64,000 nucleotides of DNA, from assembly GCF_000442255.1 (NCBI RefSeq), contig NZ_KE557273.1, positions 973,661 to 1,037,660 on the forward strand. The letters run 5' to 3'. Both the position numbers and the translations under genes were made by a program. Below, one piece after another: positions 9,342 to 17,739 of this stretch. Each line of letters begins with the position of its first letter. Positions within the stretch are counted from its first letter, which is position 1. The notes under the pieces were generated by a model. The model was not told the DNA's origin, made no database searches, and worked only from the letters and a program-made list of their open reading frames with translations. Source of the stretch: Salipiger mucosus DSM 16094. Lineage in GTDB: Bacteria > Pseudomonadota > Alphaproteobacteria > Rhodobacterales > Rhodobacteraceae.

Positions 9342-10189
9342 GCGAATTCCTCCATGTCGAGAGCGACCGGGTCCGTGCCCGGCCCGATGTGGCGCCGCCA
9401 CATCCAGAAACGTTTCAGGGTGCGCCCGCCCGATCCGGCGGCGAAGGCCTCGCGGCCGTGCAGCAGCACGAGGTTGTTCAGCAGCAGCAGCTCGCCGCCC
9501 TTCACCTCCAGCACCGGCATCCGCTTCGTCGGCCCCTCGCTCGGCCAGACATGCGCCTGCGGGGCGCGGAAATGGTAGGTCTCGAAGAGCAGCGGCAGCA
9601 GGTCGGGCCGCTCGGCGGCGACTGTGTCGTGGATCGTCCGCGCCGAGATCAGCGTGCTCTCGCCGCCCTCGGCCGCCGAGCGCACGCAGTACAGCGCAAG
9701 GTAGTCCGGCGCGCGCGGCTCGAGGCAGCCGTTGTCGGAATGCTTCGGCGAGCGCTTCGGGCTCGCGCCGATGCGGGTGGGATCGCCGTTGGGCATCCCC
9801 TTGTCCGACACCGTGAAAAAGCGCCGGTCCTGTCCGATCCCCTGCCGGATGATCGCGCCCATGTAGTTGCAGATCGCCCAGGCGACGATCTCGCTCTCGG
9901 TCTCGTCGTAGGCGCCCTCGGGAATGCCGCTCACCACCACGAAGCCCGCGCCCGCGTCCAGCCGGCGGCGCAGCTCGGGCACGTCGCGGGCGAGGGCGGG
10001 AATACGGAAATCCTCCTGCTCGACGGTATCGATGGTCAGCCCGTTCTCGCGCGCCAACGCCAGCGCGGCGTCGATCTGCGCCAGCGCCTCCGGGGGCAGG
10101 GTATACCGCAGCGCGCCGGTCTCGAGCGTGTCGCGCGTCCAGCGACGCGCGTCAGGGTCCGTCTCGGGGATGCGGCGCGGCTCGGTCAT
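9338..10189 (-). CDS. TauD/TfdA-type Fe(II)/2-oxoglutarate dioxygenase family protein
   Basis: 283-residue protein of the TauD/gamma-butyrobetaine dioxygenase superfamily. The iron-binding facial triad is visible as H-x-D in PKHSDNGCLEPR and a distal His in NNLVLLHGREAF. A C-terminal Arg for 2-oxoglutarate is present in the RTLKRFWMWRRH stretch. Enzymes of this family hydroxylate unactivated carbons and often release sulfite, amines or other groups. It is the first gene of the minus-strand operon that continues through DUF2848, the ABC importer and OYE/CMD/GMC genes, so transcription probably starts in the AT-rich gap 10190-10333. Substrate not identifiable. Confidence 0.88.
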   Translation of the reverse strand: MTEPRRIPETDPDARRWTRDTLETGALRYTLPPEALAQIDAALALARENGLTIDTVEQEDFRIPALARDVPELRRRLDAGAGFVVVSGIPEGAYDETESEIVAWAICNYMGAIIRQGIGQDRRFFTVSDKGMPNGDPTRIGASPKRSPKHSDNGCLEPRAPDYLALYCVRSAAEGGESTLISARTIHDTVAAERPDLLPLLFETYHFRAPQAHVWPSEGPTKRMPVLEVKGGELLLLNNLVLLHGREAFAAGSGGRTLKRFWMWRRHIGPGTDPVALDMEEFA

Positions 10190-10333
10190 GGTGAGTCTCC
10201 CTGCGTTACGAGTCGAAGCTTACAAGAGACTTGTATTAAATAAATACCAAAATTGGTTTTTGGGTAATCCCGAGCGGTCAAGCATGAAATTATCTGAAAT
10301 TTGACTGATTTACGGTCTCCGGGCGCGCGGCCC
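10190..10333. promoter_or_regulatory. AT-rich upstream region with a GTATT...AATAC inverted repeat
   Basis: This 144-bp gap precedes the long minus-strand operon. It is strikingly AT-rich against its surroundings. At 10233-10247 there is GTATT-AAATA-AATAC, an inverted repeat inside TTGTATTAAATAAATACCAA. It resembles the larger palindrome at 30090-30105 next to a HutC-type GntR gene, so it may be an operator of the same or a related regulator (inference). No confident -35/-10 pair could be fixed by eye. Confidence 0.5.
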
Positions 10334-11932
10334 TCAGGCCGCCCGGCTGCGCCGCGTCTCCGCGATCCGGTCCGCGAGTCGCAGCGCCAGCGCCTGCAGC
10401 GTGTTCGTCGGGTTGACCGCCGCCGCCGTCACGAAGGCCGAGCCGTCCGCGACAAAGAGCCCGGCCACGTCATGCGCCTCGCTCCAGCGGTCCAGCACCG
10501 AGGTCTCGGGGTCCTCGCCCATCCGCGCCGTCCCCATGAGGTGAAAACCCGCCTGCGGGATGCTCTCCATCTCGATGAAGTCCCGCGCGCCCGCCTCCTC
10601 CAGCACCTCGCGCGCCCGGGCGCGGCCGTGCGCCAGCGCTGCCTTCGCCGCCTCGGGCACTCGGTAGACCATCTTTGCCGCCGGCAGCCCGTCCGATCCC
10701 GCGATCCGGTCCGACAGCACGATCCGGTTGGCCTCGTCCGGCATGTCGTCCGAGCACACCGAGAGGCTCACGGCATGCCCGAACTGCCGCGCGAACGCAG
10801 CGTGATGTGCGCCGCCCCAGGGCATGCGCCGCCCCAGCGCGCCGTTCGCGGTCAGCGCCGGGCCGACCGTGCCCATGACCTGCAGCTTGAAGCCGCGCTT
10901 GAAGGGGCGCGCCTCGTCGGTCTCGTAGAAATGGTGGCTCACGACCGGGCCCGCGGCAATGCCGCGATGCCCCTCGACCACCTCGTCGAAGATCCCCGTC
11001 ACCCGCGCCATCGGGTGCAGCATCAGGCGCCGCCCCACCAGCCCGCTGCGGTTGGCCAGCCCCGCGCCATCGCCCGAGGCCAGCAGCAGGCGCGGCGTCT
11101 GGATCCCGTTCGCGGCCAGCACCACCACCGGCGCCATGTGCCTGTGACGCAGGCCCTCGTCGTCCAGCCAGGCCACGCCGCAGGCGGCGCCGCCGGCGCC
11201 GGTCAGCACCTCGGTCACCCGCGCGCCGGTAATGACCTTCGCCCCCAACGCGATCGCGGCGGGCAGGTAGTTGAGGTCGGTCGCCGACTTGGCGCGGCGC
11301 GGGCAGTGCAGCTCGCAGGGGCCGCAGCCGTTGCAGCGCCCGGCGTTCGGCCCGGCCGGCCCGGTGTTGATCGCGATCTCGCCGCTCCACCACGACCAGC
11401 CCTTGCGGTTGAAGGCCTCCGCCACCCGCCGCGCCCCGGGCGAGAGCCCCACCGGCGGCAGCCGCGGCGCGTCATGCGGCGGGTAGGCCGGGTGCCCGGG
11501 CACCCCGGCCACACCCATGATGGCCTCGTTCTCGTGGTAGTAGGGCGCCAGCTCGGCGTAGCTCACCGGCCAGTCGTCGCCCACGCCGTCAAGGCTCCGC
11601 GTGCAGAAATCCGAGGGGTGGAAGCGCGGGAAATGGCAGGACCACATCACCGTGCTGCCGCCGACCCCGTTGAAGTAGAGCGGCTTGATCTCGCTCTCCG
11701 CGTCGTCGACGGGCTCGTCGTCGGGCCCCTTGCGGATGTTGGGATTGGGGTTCCATCCGGTCTGCCGGATCACCTCCCAGTCGGGCGAGGACGCGGGGCT
11801 GTCGGCGGGGTCGACCCAGCGGCCCCGCTCCAGCACGGTGACGCGGAAGCCGTGCCGCGCGAGCCGCCAGGCCGCAGCGGCGCCCGCCGCGCCGGCACCG
11901 ACGACAAGGACGTCGCTTTCCGTGTCACGCAT
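10334..11932 (-). CDS. GMC-family oxidoreductase with a four-Cys ferredoxin-like motif
   Basis: 532-residue FAD-dependent dehydrogenase. The N-terminal FAD motif is VLVVGAGAAGAAAAWRLA, followed by NGVGGSTVMWSCHFPRFHPS. The C-terminal domain has the expected FHLMGTARMGEDP and NPTNTLQALALRLADRI. The unusual part is C200-x2-C203-x2-C206-x3-C210-P (RCNGCGPCELHCPRRAK), a pattern like a 4Fe-4S ferredoxin site. Some multi-subunit GMC dehydrogenases carry Fe-S centres, so the enzyme may pass electrons on rather than use oxygen. It is a close paralog of the partial GMC gene at 1-590. It is transcribed away from the broken SDR gene at 12041. Substrate unknown. Confidence 0.92.
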   Translation of the reverse strand: MRDTESDVLVVGAGAAGAAAAWRLARHGFRVTVLERGRWVDPADSPASSPDWEVIRQTGWNPNPNIRKGPDDEPVDDAESEIKPLYFNGVGGSTVMWSCHFPRFHPSDFCTRSLDGVGDDWPVSYAELAPYYHENEAIMGVAGVPGHPAYPPHDAPRLPPVGLSPGARRVAEAFNRKGWSWWSGEIAINTGPAGPNAGRCNGCGPCELHCPRRAKSATDLNYLPAAIALGAKVITGARVTEVLTGAGGAACGVAWLDDEGLRHRHMAPVVVLAANGIQTPRLLLASGDGAGLANRSGLVGRRLMLHPMARVTGIFDEVVEGHRGIAAGPVVSHHFYETDEARPFKRGFKLQVMGTVGPALTANGALGRRMPWGGAHHAAFARQFGHAVSLSVCSDDMPDEANRIVLSDRIAGSDGLPAAKMVYRVPEAAKAALAHGRARAREVLEEAGARDFIEMESIPQAGFHLMGTARMGEDPETSVLDRWSEAHDVAGLFVADGSAFVTAAAVNPTNTLQALALRLADRIAETRRSRAA

Positions 11933-12040
11933 ATTTCTGTCCTCTTGATAATACAGATTTTGATGACAGTATGGATACAGAAGATCAGATCAATCAATCG
12001 GGAATGTCGCCGTCCGGCGGAAATTTCGAGGAGTAGGACC
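11933..12040. promoter_or_regulatory. Divergent promoter region between a GMC gene and a broken SDR gene
   Basis: A 108-bp AT-rich spacer between a minus-strand and a plus-strand gene. It contains ATACAG twice on the plus strand, at 11951-11956 and 11975-11980. The same element occurs within the arms of the inverted repeat near the GntR gene (30042-30107). A GAGGAG ribosome-binding site sits just before the SDR start at 12041. Operator function is inferred from recurrence only. Confidence 0.4.
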
Positions 12041-12734
12041 ATGACCAAGGCGCTGATCGTGACGGGCGCGGCGGGGGGTATCGGGGCCGCCATCGCGCGG
12101 CGGGCCGCCGCCGACGGCTTCGCGCCGCTCGTCCTGATGGACCGCGACGAGGCGGCCGTGACCGCCGTCGCCGAGCAGACCGGCGGCCTGCCGATCGCCC
12201 TCGACGTGACCGACGCCGGCTCGGTCACCGCCGCCTTCGACCGCGCCCGCGAGGCCGCGCCCGGGGTCTACGGGCTCGTCACCGCGGCGGGCGTCGTCGA
12301 CAACGGCAAGCTCGCCGACCTCGACCTCGCGCAGTGGAGCCGCGTGCTGACCATCAACCTCACCGGCACCTTCCTGTGCTGCCTCGCCGCGCGCGACATG
12401 CTCTGCGACGGCGGGCGCATCGTGACGCTGCGTCATCACCGGCACCGCCTACGCCGCCTCCAAGGGCGGCGTCGAGGCGCTGACCAAGAGCATGGCGCAG
12501 GAGCTGGCCCCCCGCGCGATCACCGTGAACAGCGTGGCGCCCGGCGCGGTGGAAACGCCCATGCTCGCCGCCCATCCGCCCGAGAAGAAGGCCGCCATGT
12601 CCGCCACCACCCCGCTCAAACGCATGGGCCGCCCCGAGGAGATCGCGGGCGCCGTCTCGTGGCTGCTGGGCGAGGATGGCGGCTTCGTCACCGGGGCGGT
12701 CATCCCGGTGAACGGCGGCTTGCGGATGGACTAG
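12041..12734 (+). pseudogene. Short-chain dehydrogenase/reductase, disrupted by an internal out-of-frame deletion
   Basis: The 5' part reads TKALIVTGAAGGIGAAIARR (SDR TGxxxGxG cofactor motif) through NLTGTFLCCLAARDM and GGRIVTL. The 3' part is in another frame and reads ITGTAYAASKGGVEALTKSM (the YxxxK catalytic pair) through ITVNSVAPGAVETPM and the usual C-terminus GAVIPVNGGLRMD. The join is near 12428-12436. Compared with a normal SDR, roughly 8-10 residues including the catalytic Ser strand are missing and the frame is shifted, so this is a deletion rather than a single-base slip. As sequenced the gene cannot make an active enzyme. A good ribosome-binding site (GAGGAG) precedes the ATG. A misassembly over a short repeat is the alternative. 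Confidence 0.85.
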
Positions 12735-13357
12735 GGCAGCCGGTCGGGCGCGGCGATCAGCTCGGCGCGGCAGGCCAGCGTCGCTTCCGCCGCCGGCGCG
12801 GCATCGCCGTAGCCCGCGCTCATCCAGTCGAGCCCCAGCGGATTGCCCTCCGAGGTCGGCGTCAGCCAGGCCTTGTCCGAGGCGCCGCCGAAATGCTTGT
12901 GCAGCACGCCCTCGACCTGCCAGCGCACGTCGCCCGCGCCCTCGGGCAGGGCGCCCGTTCCGGCCGAGAGCGTCAGCCGTGTGTCGCGCCCCGGAGAGAC
13001 CGTGCCGACCCGCCGCATGAGGTAGGCGTGGCGCAGCACCGGCGGCGCCTCGCCGCGCCCGTAGCCCCAGAGCTTCAGCCAGTTCCTGCGGAATCCGTCG
13101 AGGTCCGGGTTGAACCAGACCCGCTCGAGGTCCTCCTCCGAATCCAGCCCCTGGAAGTCGAAGTAGTCCCAGGCCGGCGCACCGCCCTCCAGCATCTCGC
13201 CGATGCGCCAGTTGGCATAATGCCCGGTGCCGGGAATGGCGTTGAAGAAGGGCATGTCGACATCGCGCAGCCATTGTGAATAGCCGCGCGGCTCGGCGTC
13301 CGGCGGCACCGTGTAGGCGATGAAGATGACCAGCGGACAATGCTCGAGCGCGCTCAT
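12731..13357 (-). CDS. Hypothetical protein, 208 residues
   Basis: I do not recognise a named family. From ATG 13357 the protein reads SALEHCPLVIFIAYTVPPDA, then YSQWLRDVDMPFFNAIPGTGHYANWRI, followed by a Trp/Phe-rich acidic stretch (WDYFDFQGLDSEEDLERVWF). The first half resembles dimeric alpha/beta-barrel proteins (EthD-like) in layout, but that is a weak inference. No signal peptide or membrane segment is seen. It is coupled by ATGA to the alpha/beta hydrolase gene upstream, and its stop overlaps the stop of the convergent broken SDR gene. It probably acts with the hydrolase and the flavoprotein in the same operon (12731-15632). Confidence 0.75.
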   Translation of the reverse strand: MSALEHCPLVIFIAYTVPPDAEPRGYSQWLRDVDMPFFNAIPGTGHYANWRIGEMLEGGAPAWDYFDFQGLDSEEDLERVWFNPDLDGFRRNWLKLWGYGRGEAPPVLRHAYLMRRVGTVSPGRDTRLTLSAGTGALPEGAGDVRWQVEGVLHKHFGGASDKAWLTPTSEGNPLGLDWMSAGYGDAAPAAEATLACRAELIAAPDRLP

Positions 13358-14202
13358 GCCGTCTCTCCCAGGAAGTCGTCGATCACGCCGGCCATGTGCG
13401 CGTGGTGCTCGGGATCGCTCCAGGCTGTCAGCTCGGCCTTGCGCGCGCCGGGCACCAGCGCGGCGACCTCGTCGAAGTACTCCCACAGCATGTCCGAGCT
13501 CGAGCAGACCACCAGCGCGGGCTGGCTCAGCAGCGGCAGCCGCTCGCGCTTGGGATGGCGAAAGGCCGCCCGGTAGGACAGGTGATAGGTCCGCAGCGCC
13601 TTCAGCACCTCGACGGTGAAGTCGTGCATGTAGTCGTCGTCGGGCAGCCCGTCGGGCAGGCGGCCCGCGGCGGTCCGGTTGTAGTAGGGCCAGAACAGGT
13701 GCTGGTCGCGGCAGAAATGCCAGACCTTCATCAGGTGCGTGGCCTCGGCATCGGGCGCGATCTCGCGCGCGTAGCGGTCCAGCACCTCCGACTGCAGACC
13801 CCCGGAATAAAGGCCCATGCCGTCGATCACGATCCGCCGAACCCGCTCCGGGTGGGCGATGGCGATCTCCATGGCGATGGAGGCGCCGGTATGGCTGCCG
13901 TAAAGGTCGAAGGTCCCGGGGGCGAGGGTGTCGATGGCGGCAAAGGCGGCCTCGGCCAGGTCCGGGATGCCCGGTTCCGGCAGGTCCAGCGCCTCGGAAT
14001 CGCCGTTGCCCGGCGTGTCGGGCGCGATCACCCGGCGGCCGCGTGCCGCCAGCTCGCCCATCAGCCCCTCGAGCTGCTTGGACGAGCCCGGCGACTGGTG
14101 GATCGCCACCAGCGGAACGTCCGCCTCGGGCCCGGCGGTGCGGTAATGGATCTGGCGGTCGCCGGTCTCGGCAAAGCCGCGGCGGATTCGGGTCACGGTC
14201 AT
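13354..14202 (-). CDS. Alpha/beta hydrolase-fold protein with His at the nucleophile position
   Basis: 282-residue single-domain alpha/beta hydrolase. It has an oxyanion-type HQSPGSS loop (residues 35-41), PDTPGNGDSE after strand 4, and the nucleophile elbow FDLYGSHTGASIA. The elbow should read G-x-Nu-x-G; here it is G102-S103-H104-T105-G106, so His104 occupies the nucleophile position. A candidate acid and base are visible in the late WSDPEHHAHMAG stretch. Non-hydrolytic members of this fold (cofactor-free dioxygenases, lyases) also depart from the Ser nucleophile. It overlaps the flanking genes by 4 nt at both ends (ATGA), giving an operon with a fumarate-reductase-like flavoprotein. Confidence 0.85.
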   Translation of the reverse strand: MTVTRIRRGFAETGDRQIHYRTAGPEADVPLVAIHQSPGSSKQLEGLMGELAARGRRVIAPDTPGNGDSEALDLPEPGIPDLAEAAFAAIDTLAPGTFDLYGSHTGASIAMEIAIAHPERVRRIVIDGMGLYSGGLQSEVLDRYAREIAPDAEATHLMKVWHFCRDQHLFWPYYNRTAAGRLPDGLPDDDYMHDFTVEVLKALRTYHLSYRAAFRHPKRERLPLLSQPALVVCSSSDMLWEYFDEVAALVPGARKAELTAWSDPEHHAHMAGVIDDFLGETA

Positions 14203-15632
14203 TCTGCGGTCGTCTCCATCGCGGCCACTCCCAGCCGCTGGCCCAGCCAGCGCCCCAGCGTCAGCGCCGGCGTCACGCTCATCCCCGAGATGAAGCCGCG
14301 CCCCGAGAGGGTCGAGCCGCCGATGGCCTCGCCCACGGCATGCAGCCCCTCGATCGGCGTTCCGTCGGCGCGGCGCACGGTCAGCGTCTCGTCCACGTCG
14401 ATCCCGGCGGGCGTCTTGAGCACCATGCCCCGCATGCGGATCGCGCGCAGGCCCGGCCCCCGGATCGCGCGGGGCAGGTGGGTGCGGCCCATCCGGTCCG
14501 GCCCGCCGTCGGCCACCGCGCGGTTGTAGGTGCACAGCGACTGCCCGAGGATCGAGGGGTCCATGCCGGTCCGCGCGGCCAGCGTGGCGATGTCGGGGGC
14601 GCTGACGAAATCGTCGCGCCGCGCCCAGGCCTCGCTCAGTTCCTCCTCGGTCCAGCCGGGCAGCAGGGGCGGGGCCTCGGCCAGCACCGCGTCGTCGAAG
14701 ACGCACCAGAAGGCCATGTCCGAAAGCCCGTTCAGCGCATGCTCGCGGTTGTCTACCGAGGGGTCGTCCTCGCGCACGAAGCGCGCCCCGTCGGTGGCCA
14801 GATGCAGCTCCCAGGGCTGGCGGACCTGCGGCGTCAGGCTGGGCATCTGCCGCCAGACGATGCGGTTGCCCCCGGCCTCGTGCGGGATCCCGGCATAGGT
14901 CGGCAGGAACAGGTCCTGCCCGCGCAGCCCGGCGCCCGCCGCCTCGGCCATCTCGATGCCCGAGCCGTCCGAGCCCGGCATCGCGGCGGTATAAAGCGCG
15001 CGCCCGCCGGTCATCCGCGCGAACAGCTTGGCGTTCCCGCCATAGCCCCCGGTCGCGAGCACCACGGCGCCGGTGCGCACCTCGCTTGCGCCCTCGGGCC
15101 CCTCGAGCGTCAGACCGCGCACCCGGCCGTCCTCGATCCTCAGCCCCGTCGCGCGGGTCGAGAGCCGCAGCTCGGCATTGGGCCGCGTCATCGCGGCCTC
15201 GAACAGCGGCCGCGTGACCTTCAGCACCGAGACGCCGCCCTCGACGCCCCAGTAGGTGCGCGCCTCGCGGTAGGCCTCGTGCAGGTGCAGGATGGCGGGG
15301 CAGGCGGGGTCCATGTCAAAGCCGTTCTCCATCAGCCAGTCGATGGTCGCGCCCTGCCGGGGCAGCGTCACCTCGAGGATCTCGCGCCGCCCGGTGCCCC
15401 GGTTGATGCGCTCGATGTCGGCCAGGTGCGCCTCGGCGCTGTCCGCGATTCCATGCGCGCGCTGCAGCTCCGATCCGGCGCCGGACATCTGCCCGAGACT
15501 GACGTGCAGCGTGCCGCCGACCTGCGGCTCGGCCTCCACGACCAGCACGCGCGCGCCGGTCGCGACGGCCTCGATCGCGCAGGGCATCCCGGCCGTTCCC
15601 GCGCCCACGATGACGATGTCGTATCGCTCCAT
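14199..15632 (-). CDS. FAD-dependent oxidoreductase, fumarate reductase/ketosteroid dehydrogenase-like
   Basis: 477-residue flavoprotein. ATG 15632 opens with MERYDIVIVGAGTAGMPCAI, the FAD-binding GxGxxG. Further motifs are VVLATGGYGGNAKLF and the C-terminal ETLTVRRADGTPIEGLHAVG followed by GEAIGGSTLSGRGFISGM, all typical of the fumarate reductase/succinate dehydrogenase flavoprotein and 3-ketosteroid delta-1-dehydrogenase superfamily. Members insert or remove C=C double bonds next to carbonyls. A longer reading upstream (from 15734) lacks homology. It is the first gene of a three-gene minus-strand operon, divergent from the TRAP transporter. The substrate could be a cyclic ketone or dicarboxylate; this is not resolved. 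Confidence 0.88.
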   Translation of the reverse strand: MERYDIVIVGAGTAGMPCAIEAVATGARVLVVEAEPQVGGTLHVSLGQMSGAGSELQRAHGIADSAEAHLADIERINRGTGRREILEVTLPRQGATIDWLMENGFDMDPACPAILHLHEAYREARTYWGVEGGVSVLKVTRPLFEAAMTRPNAELRLSTRATGLRIEDGRVRGLTLEGPEGASEVRTGAVVLATGGYGGNAKLFARMTGGRALYTAAMPGSDGSGIEMAEAAGAGLRGQDLFLPTYAGIPHEAGGNRIVWRQMPSLTPQVRQPWELHLATDGARFVREDDPSVDNREHALNGLSDMAFWCVFDDAVLAEAPPLLPGWTEEELSEAWARRDDFVSAPDIATLAARTGMDPSILGQSLCTYNRAVADGGPDRMGRTHLPRAIRGPGLRAIRMRGMVLKTPAGIDVDETLTVRRADGTPIEGLHAVGEAIGGSTLSGRGFISGMSVTPALTLGRWLGQRLGVAAMETTAE

Positions 15633-15866
15633 CCGGAGACTCCTCCATGGGTTCGTCCGGGCCGCCCAAATTTTCCGCGAAAGCAGCGGCGACGCGGGGG
15701 TTCGTCCAAAAAAATCGTAGACAACCTGTTCCATTTATAAGACATTAAGTCAACGACAAGAGATACAATTTAGCTGACTGATGGGACGCCTCGGCGCGCA
15801 TGGGTCAGGAACTGCGCAAAGACCCGGCAAGAGGTCTTGCGCCCAGCAACAGGGGGTTGTGTCGAG
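15633..15866. promoter_or_regulatory. Divergent regulatory region between flavoprotein operon and TRAP operon
   Basis: A 234-bp spacer containing the probable promoters of both operons. The stretch 15710-15775 is AT-rich compared with all flanking DNA and holds the most promoter-like sequence. It includes GATACAATTT-type words that recall the TTGTAT half-sites seen elsewhere in the island. No gene fits here. Exact promoter elements cannot be set by eye. Confidence 0.5.
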
Positions 15867-16385
15867 ATGAACGTGCCGGGTGTCTTTGGTGTCTTCTGCC
15901 GGGCGGGGGCGGTCCTGTGCGGCCTGCTGCTGCTCGTCTTCACGGGGCTGGTCCTCTACTCCGTGGTCATGCGCTACCTCTTCACCGCGCCGCCCATGTG
16001 GGGAGAGGAGCTGCCCAAGCTGCTGTTCGTGTGGATGATTTTCCTCGGGGCGGGCTTTGCCTACTTCGGCGGTCTCAACATCCGCATGACCGCGCTCATC
16101 GACCTCGTCCCTCGCGGGCCGCGCCGGGTGATCGAGATCGCGATGCACCTCACGGTGGTGGCGATGCTGCTGGGCGTGCTCTGGTACTCCGTGCCGATCA
16201 TCAAGCTGACCTCGCGCTCGGTCTCCTACGCGACCGGCCTCTCGGAGGGCTGGAAGTTCTGGGCCCTGCCGATCGGCGCCAGCCTGCTGCTCATCAACGA
16301 GGCAGTCCGCCTCCGGCGGCTCTTCCGGGGCGAGGTCGACGAGCCCGTTGCCATCGGTCCCTCACCGAACCGGGCGGACGACTGA
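15867..16385 (+). CDS. TRAP transporter small permease (DctQ type)
   Basis: 172-residue membrane protein with four predicted membrane segments (for example AGAVLCGLLLLVFTGLVLYS near the N-terminus). It has the DctQ signature VVMRYLFTAPPMWGEELPKLLFVWMIFLG. DctQ subunits form the membrane domain of tripartite ATP-independent periplasmic carriers together with DctM. ATG 15867 is chosen; a TTG 30 bp upstream (15837) would add ten non-conserved residues. The gene is followed immediately by the DctM gene with no gap. Substrates of the family are mostly carboxylates, fitting the catabolic genes that follow. Confidence 0.92.
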   Translation: MNVPGVFGVFCRAGAVLCGLLLLVFTGLVLYSVVMRYLFTAPPMWGEELPKLLFVWMIFLGAGFAYFGGLNIRMTALIDLVPRGPRRVIEIAMHLTVVAMLLGVLWYSVPIIKLTSRSVSYATGLSEGWKFWALPIGASLLLINEAVRLRRLFRGEVDEPVAIGPSPNRADD

Positions 16386-17678
16386 ATGCTCCTCGCGATC
16401 TGCATCCTCCTGCTCTTCGTCCTTGTCATGCTGGGCATGGACATCGCCTTCGCCGTCGGCACCGCGGCGCTCGCCTTCATCACCGCCAGCCAGTTCGATG
16501 CCCGCCCGGTGAACCCGGTGCTCTTCACCAAGACCATCACCTCGGGCGTCGACAGCTACGCCATGCTGGCGATCCCCATGTACGTCCTCGCGGGCGAGCT
16601 GATGACCAAGGCCGGCGTCACCCGCCGCCTGATCGACTTCGCCGCCTCCCTGGTCGCCCACCGCCCCGGGGGCCTGGCGAACGTCGGCATCACCTCGAAC
16701 CTCTTCATGGCGGGGATCTCGGGCTCGGCCGTGGCCGACGCCGCCGCCACCGGCTCGATCCTCGTGCCCGAGATGCGCAAGCGCGGCTACGCGCCGCGCT
16801 ACGCCGCCGGCGTGATCTCGGCCGCCGCCGCGATGGGGCCGATCATCCCGCCCTCGATCCTCTTCATCCTGCTGGCCTCCATCGCCAACCTCTCGGTGGG
16901 CGAGCTCTTCATCGCGGGCATCCTGCCGGGGCTGCTGATGTACTTCGGCCTCATCGGGATGAGCGGCTTCATCGCCCGCCGCAACGGCATCCCGCTCGAG
17001 CCCAAGGCCAGCTGGGAGGAGCGCAAGAAGGCGATCCGCGCGGGCATCCTGCCGCTCGGCGCGCCGGTCATCATCATCGTCACCAAGGTCGCCGGCATCG
17101 CCACCCCGACCGAGGCCGCCGCCATCGTCGTCGCCTACACGCTGGTGATCGGCTTCCTCGTCTACCGCGACATGACCCTGCGCGACCTCATGGACGGGCT
17201 CATTGCCGCCGCCATGACCACCGCCGTCATCATGATGACCGTGGCCTTCAGCCAGATCTTCGGCCAGATCGCCGTGCTCGCGGGCCTCGGCCGGCTGGTG
17301 CAGGAGCTGCTGCTCTCGATCTCGAACAACCCCTACGTGCTGTTCCTCATCATCAACGTGATGCTGCTGATCCTGGGCACCTTCCTCGACGCCATGCCGC
17401 TGATGCTGATCCTCTCGCCGATCTTCTTCCCGCTGATGACGGGCCTCGGCGTCGACCCGGTGCACTTCGGCCTCGTCATGGTCTTCAACCTCGTGCTGGG
17501 GATGATCACGCCCCCCATCGGGCTCAACCTCTTCGTCATGGCGCGGATCTCGGGGCTCGGCATGCTCGACGTCTTCCGCGGCGGTCTGCCGTTCTACGCG
17601 GTGCTCTGGGCGGCACTCATCCTGCTGACCTACGTGCCGTGGATCACCGTCCTTCTTCCCTCTCTTCTGATGCGATGA
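16386..17678 (+). CDS. TRAP transporter large permease (DctM type)
   Basis: 430-residue polytopic inner-membrane protein, the ion-coupled channel subunit of a TRAP carrier. It has the family's hallmark segments: GVDSYAMLAIPMYVLAGELM, NLFMAGISGSAVADAAATGS, AAAAMGPIIPPSILFILLAS, ATPTEAAAIVVAY and GMITPPIGLNLFV. Length is normal for the family (~425-430). ATG follows the DctQ stop directly. It should act with the DctQ subunit and the periplasmic DctP protein encoded next. Confidence 0.96.
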   Translation: MLLAICILLLFVLVMLGMDIAFAVGTAALAFITASQFDARPVNPVLFTKTITSGVDSYAMLAIPMYVLAGELMTKAGVTRRLIDFAASLVAHRPGGLANVGITSNLFMAGISGSAVADAAATGSILVPEMRKRGYAPRYAAGVISAAAAMGPIIPPSILFILLASIANLSVGELFIAGILPGLLMYFGLIGMSGFIARRNGIPLEPKASWEERKKAIRAGILPLGAPVIIIVTKVAGIATPTEAAAIVVAYTLVIGFLVYRDMTLRDLMDGLIAAAMTTAVIMMTVAFSQIFGQIAVLAGLGRLVQELLLSISNNPYVLFLIINVMLLILGTFLDAMPLMLILSPIFFPLMTGLGVDPVHFGLVMVFNLVLGMITPPIGLNLFVMARISGLGMLDVFRGGLPFYAVLWAALILLTYVPWITVLLPSLLMR

Positions 17679-17739
17679 GGGGGCAACCAGACGCCGGGTC
17701 AACCGGCCACTCAACCCGTACCAACAGGAGCTTGGACCA

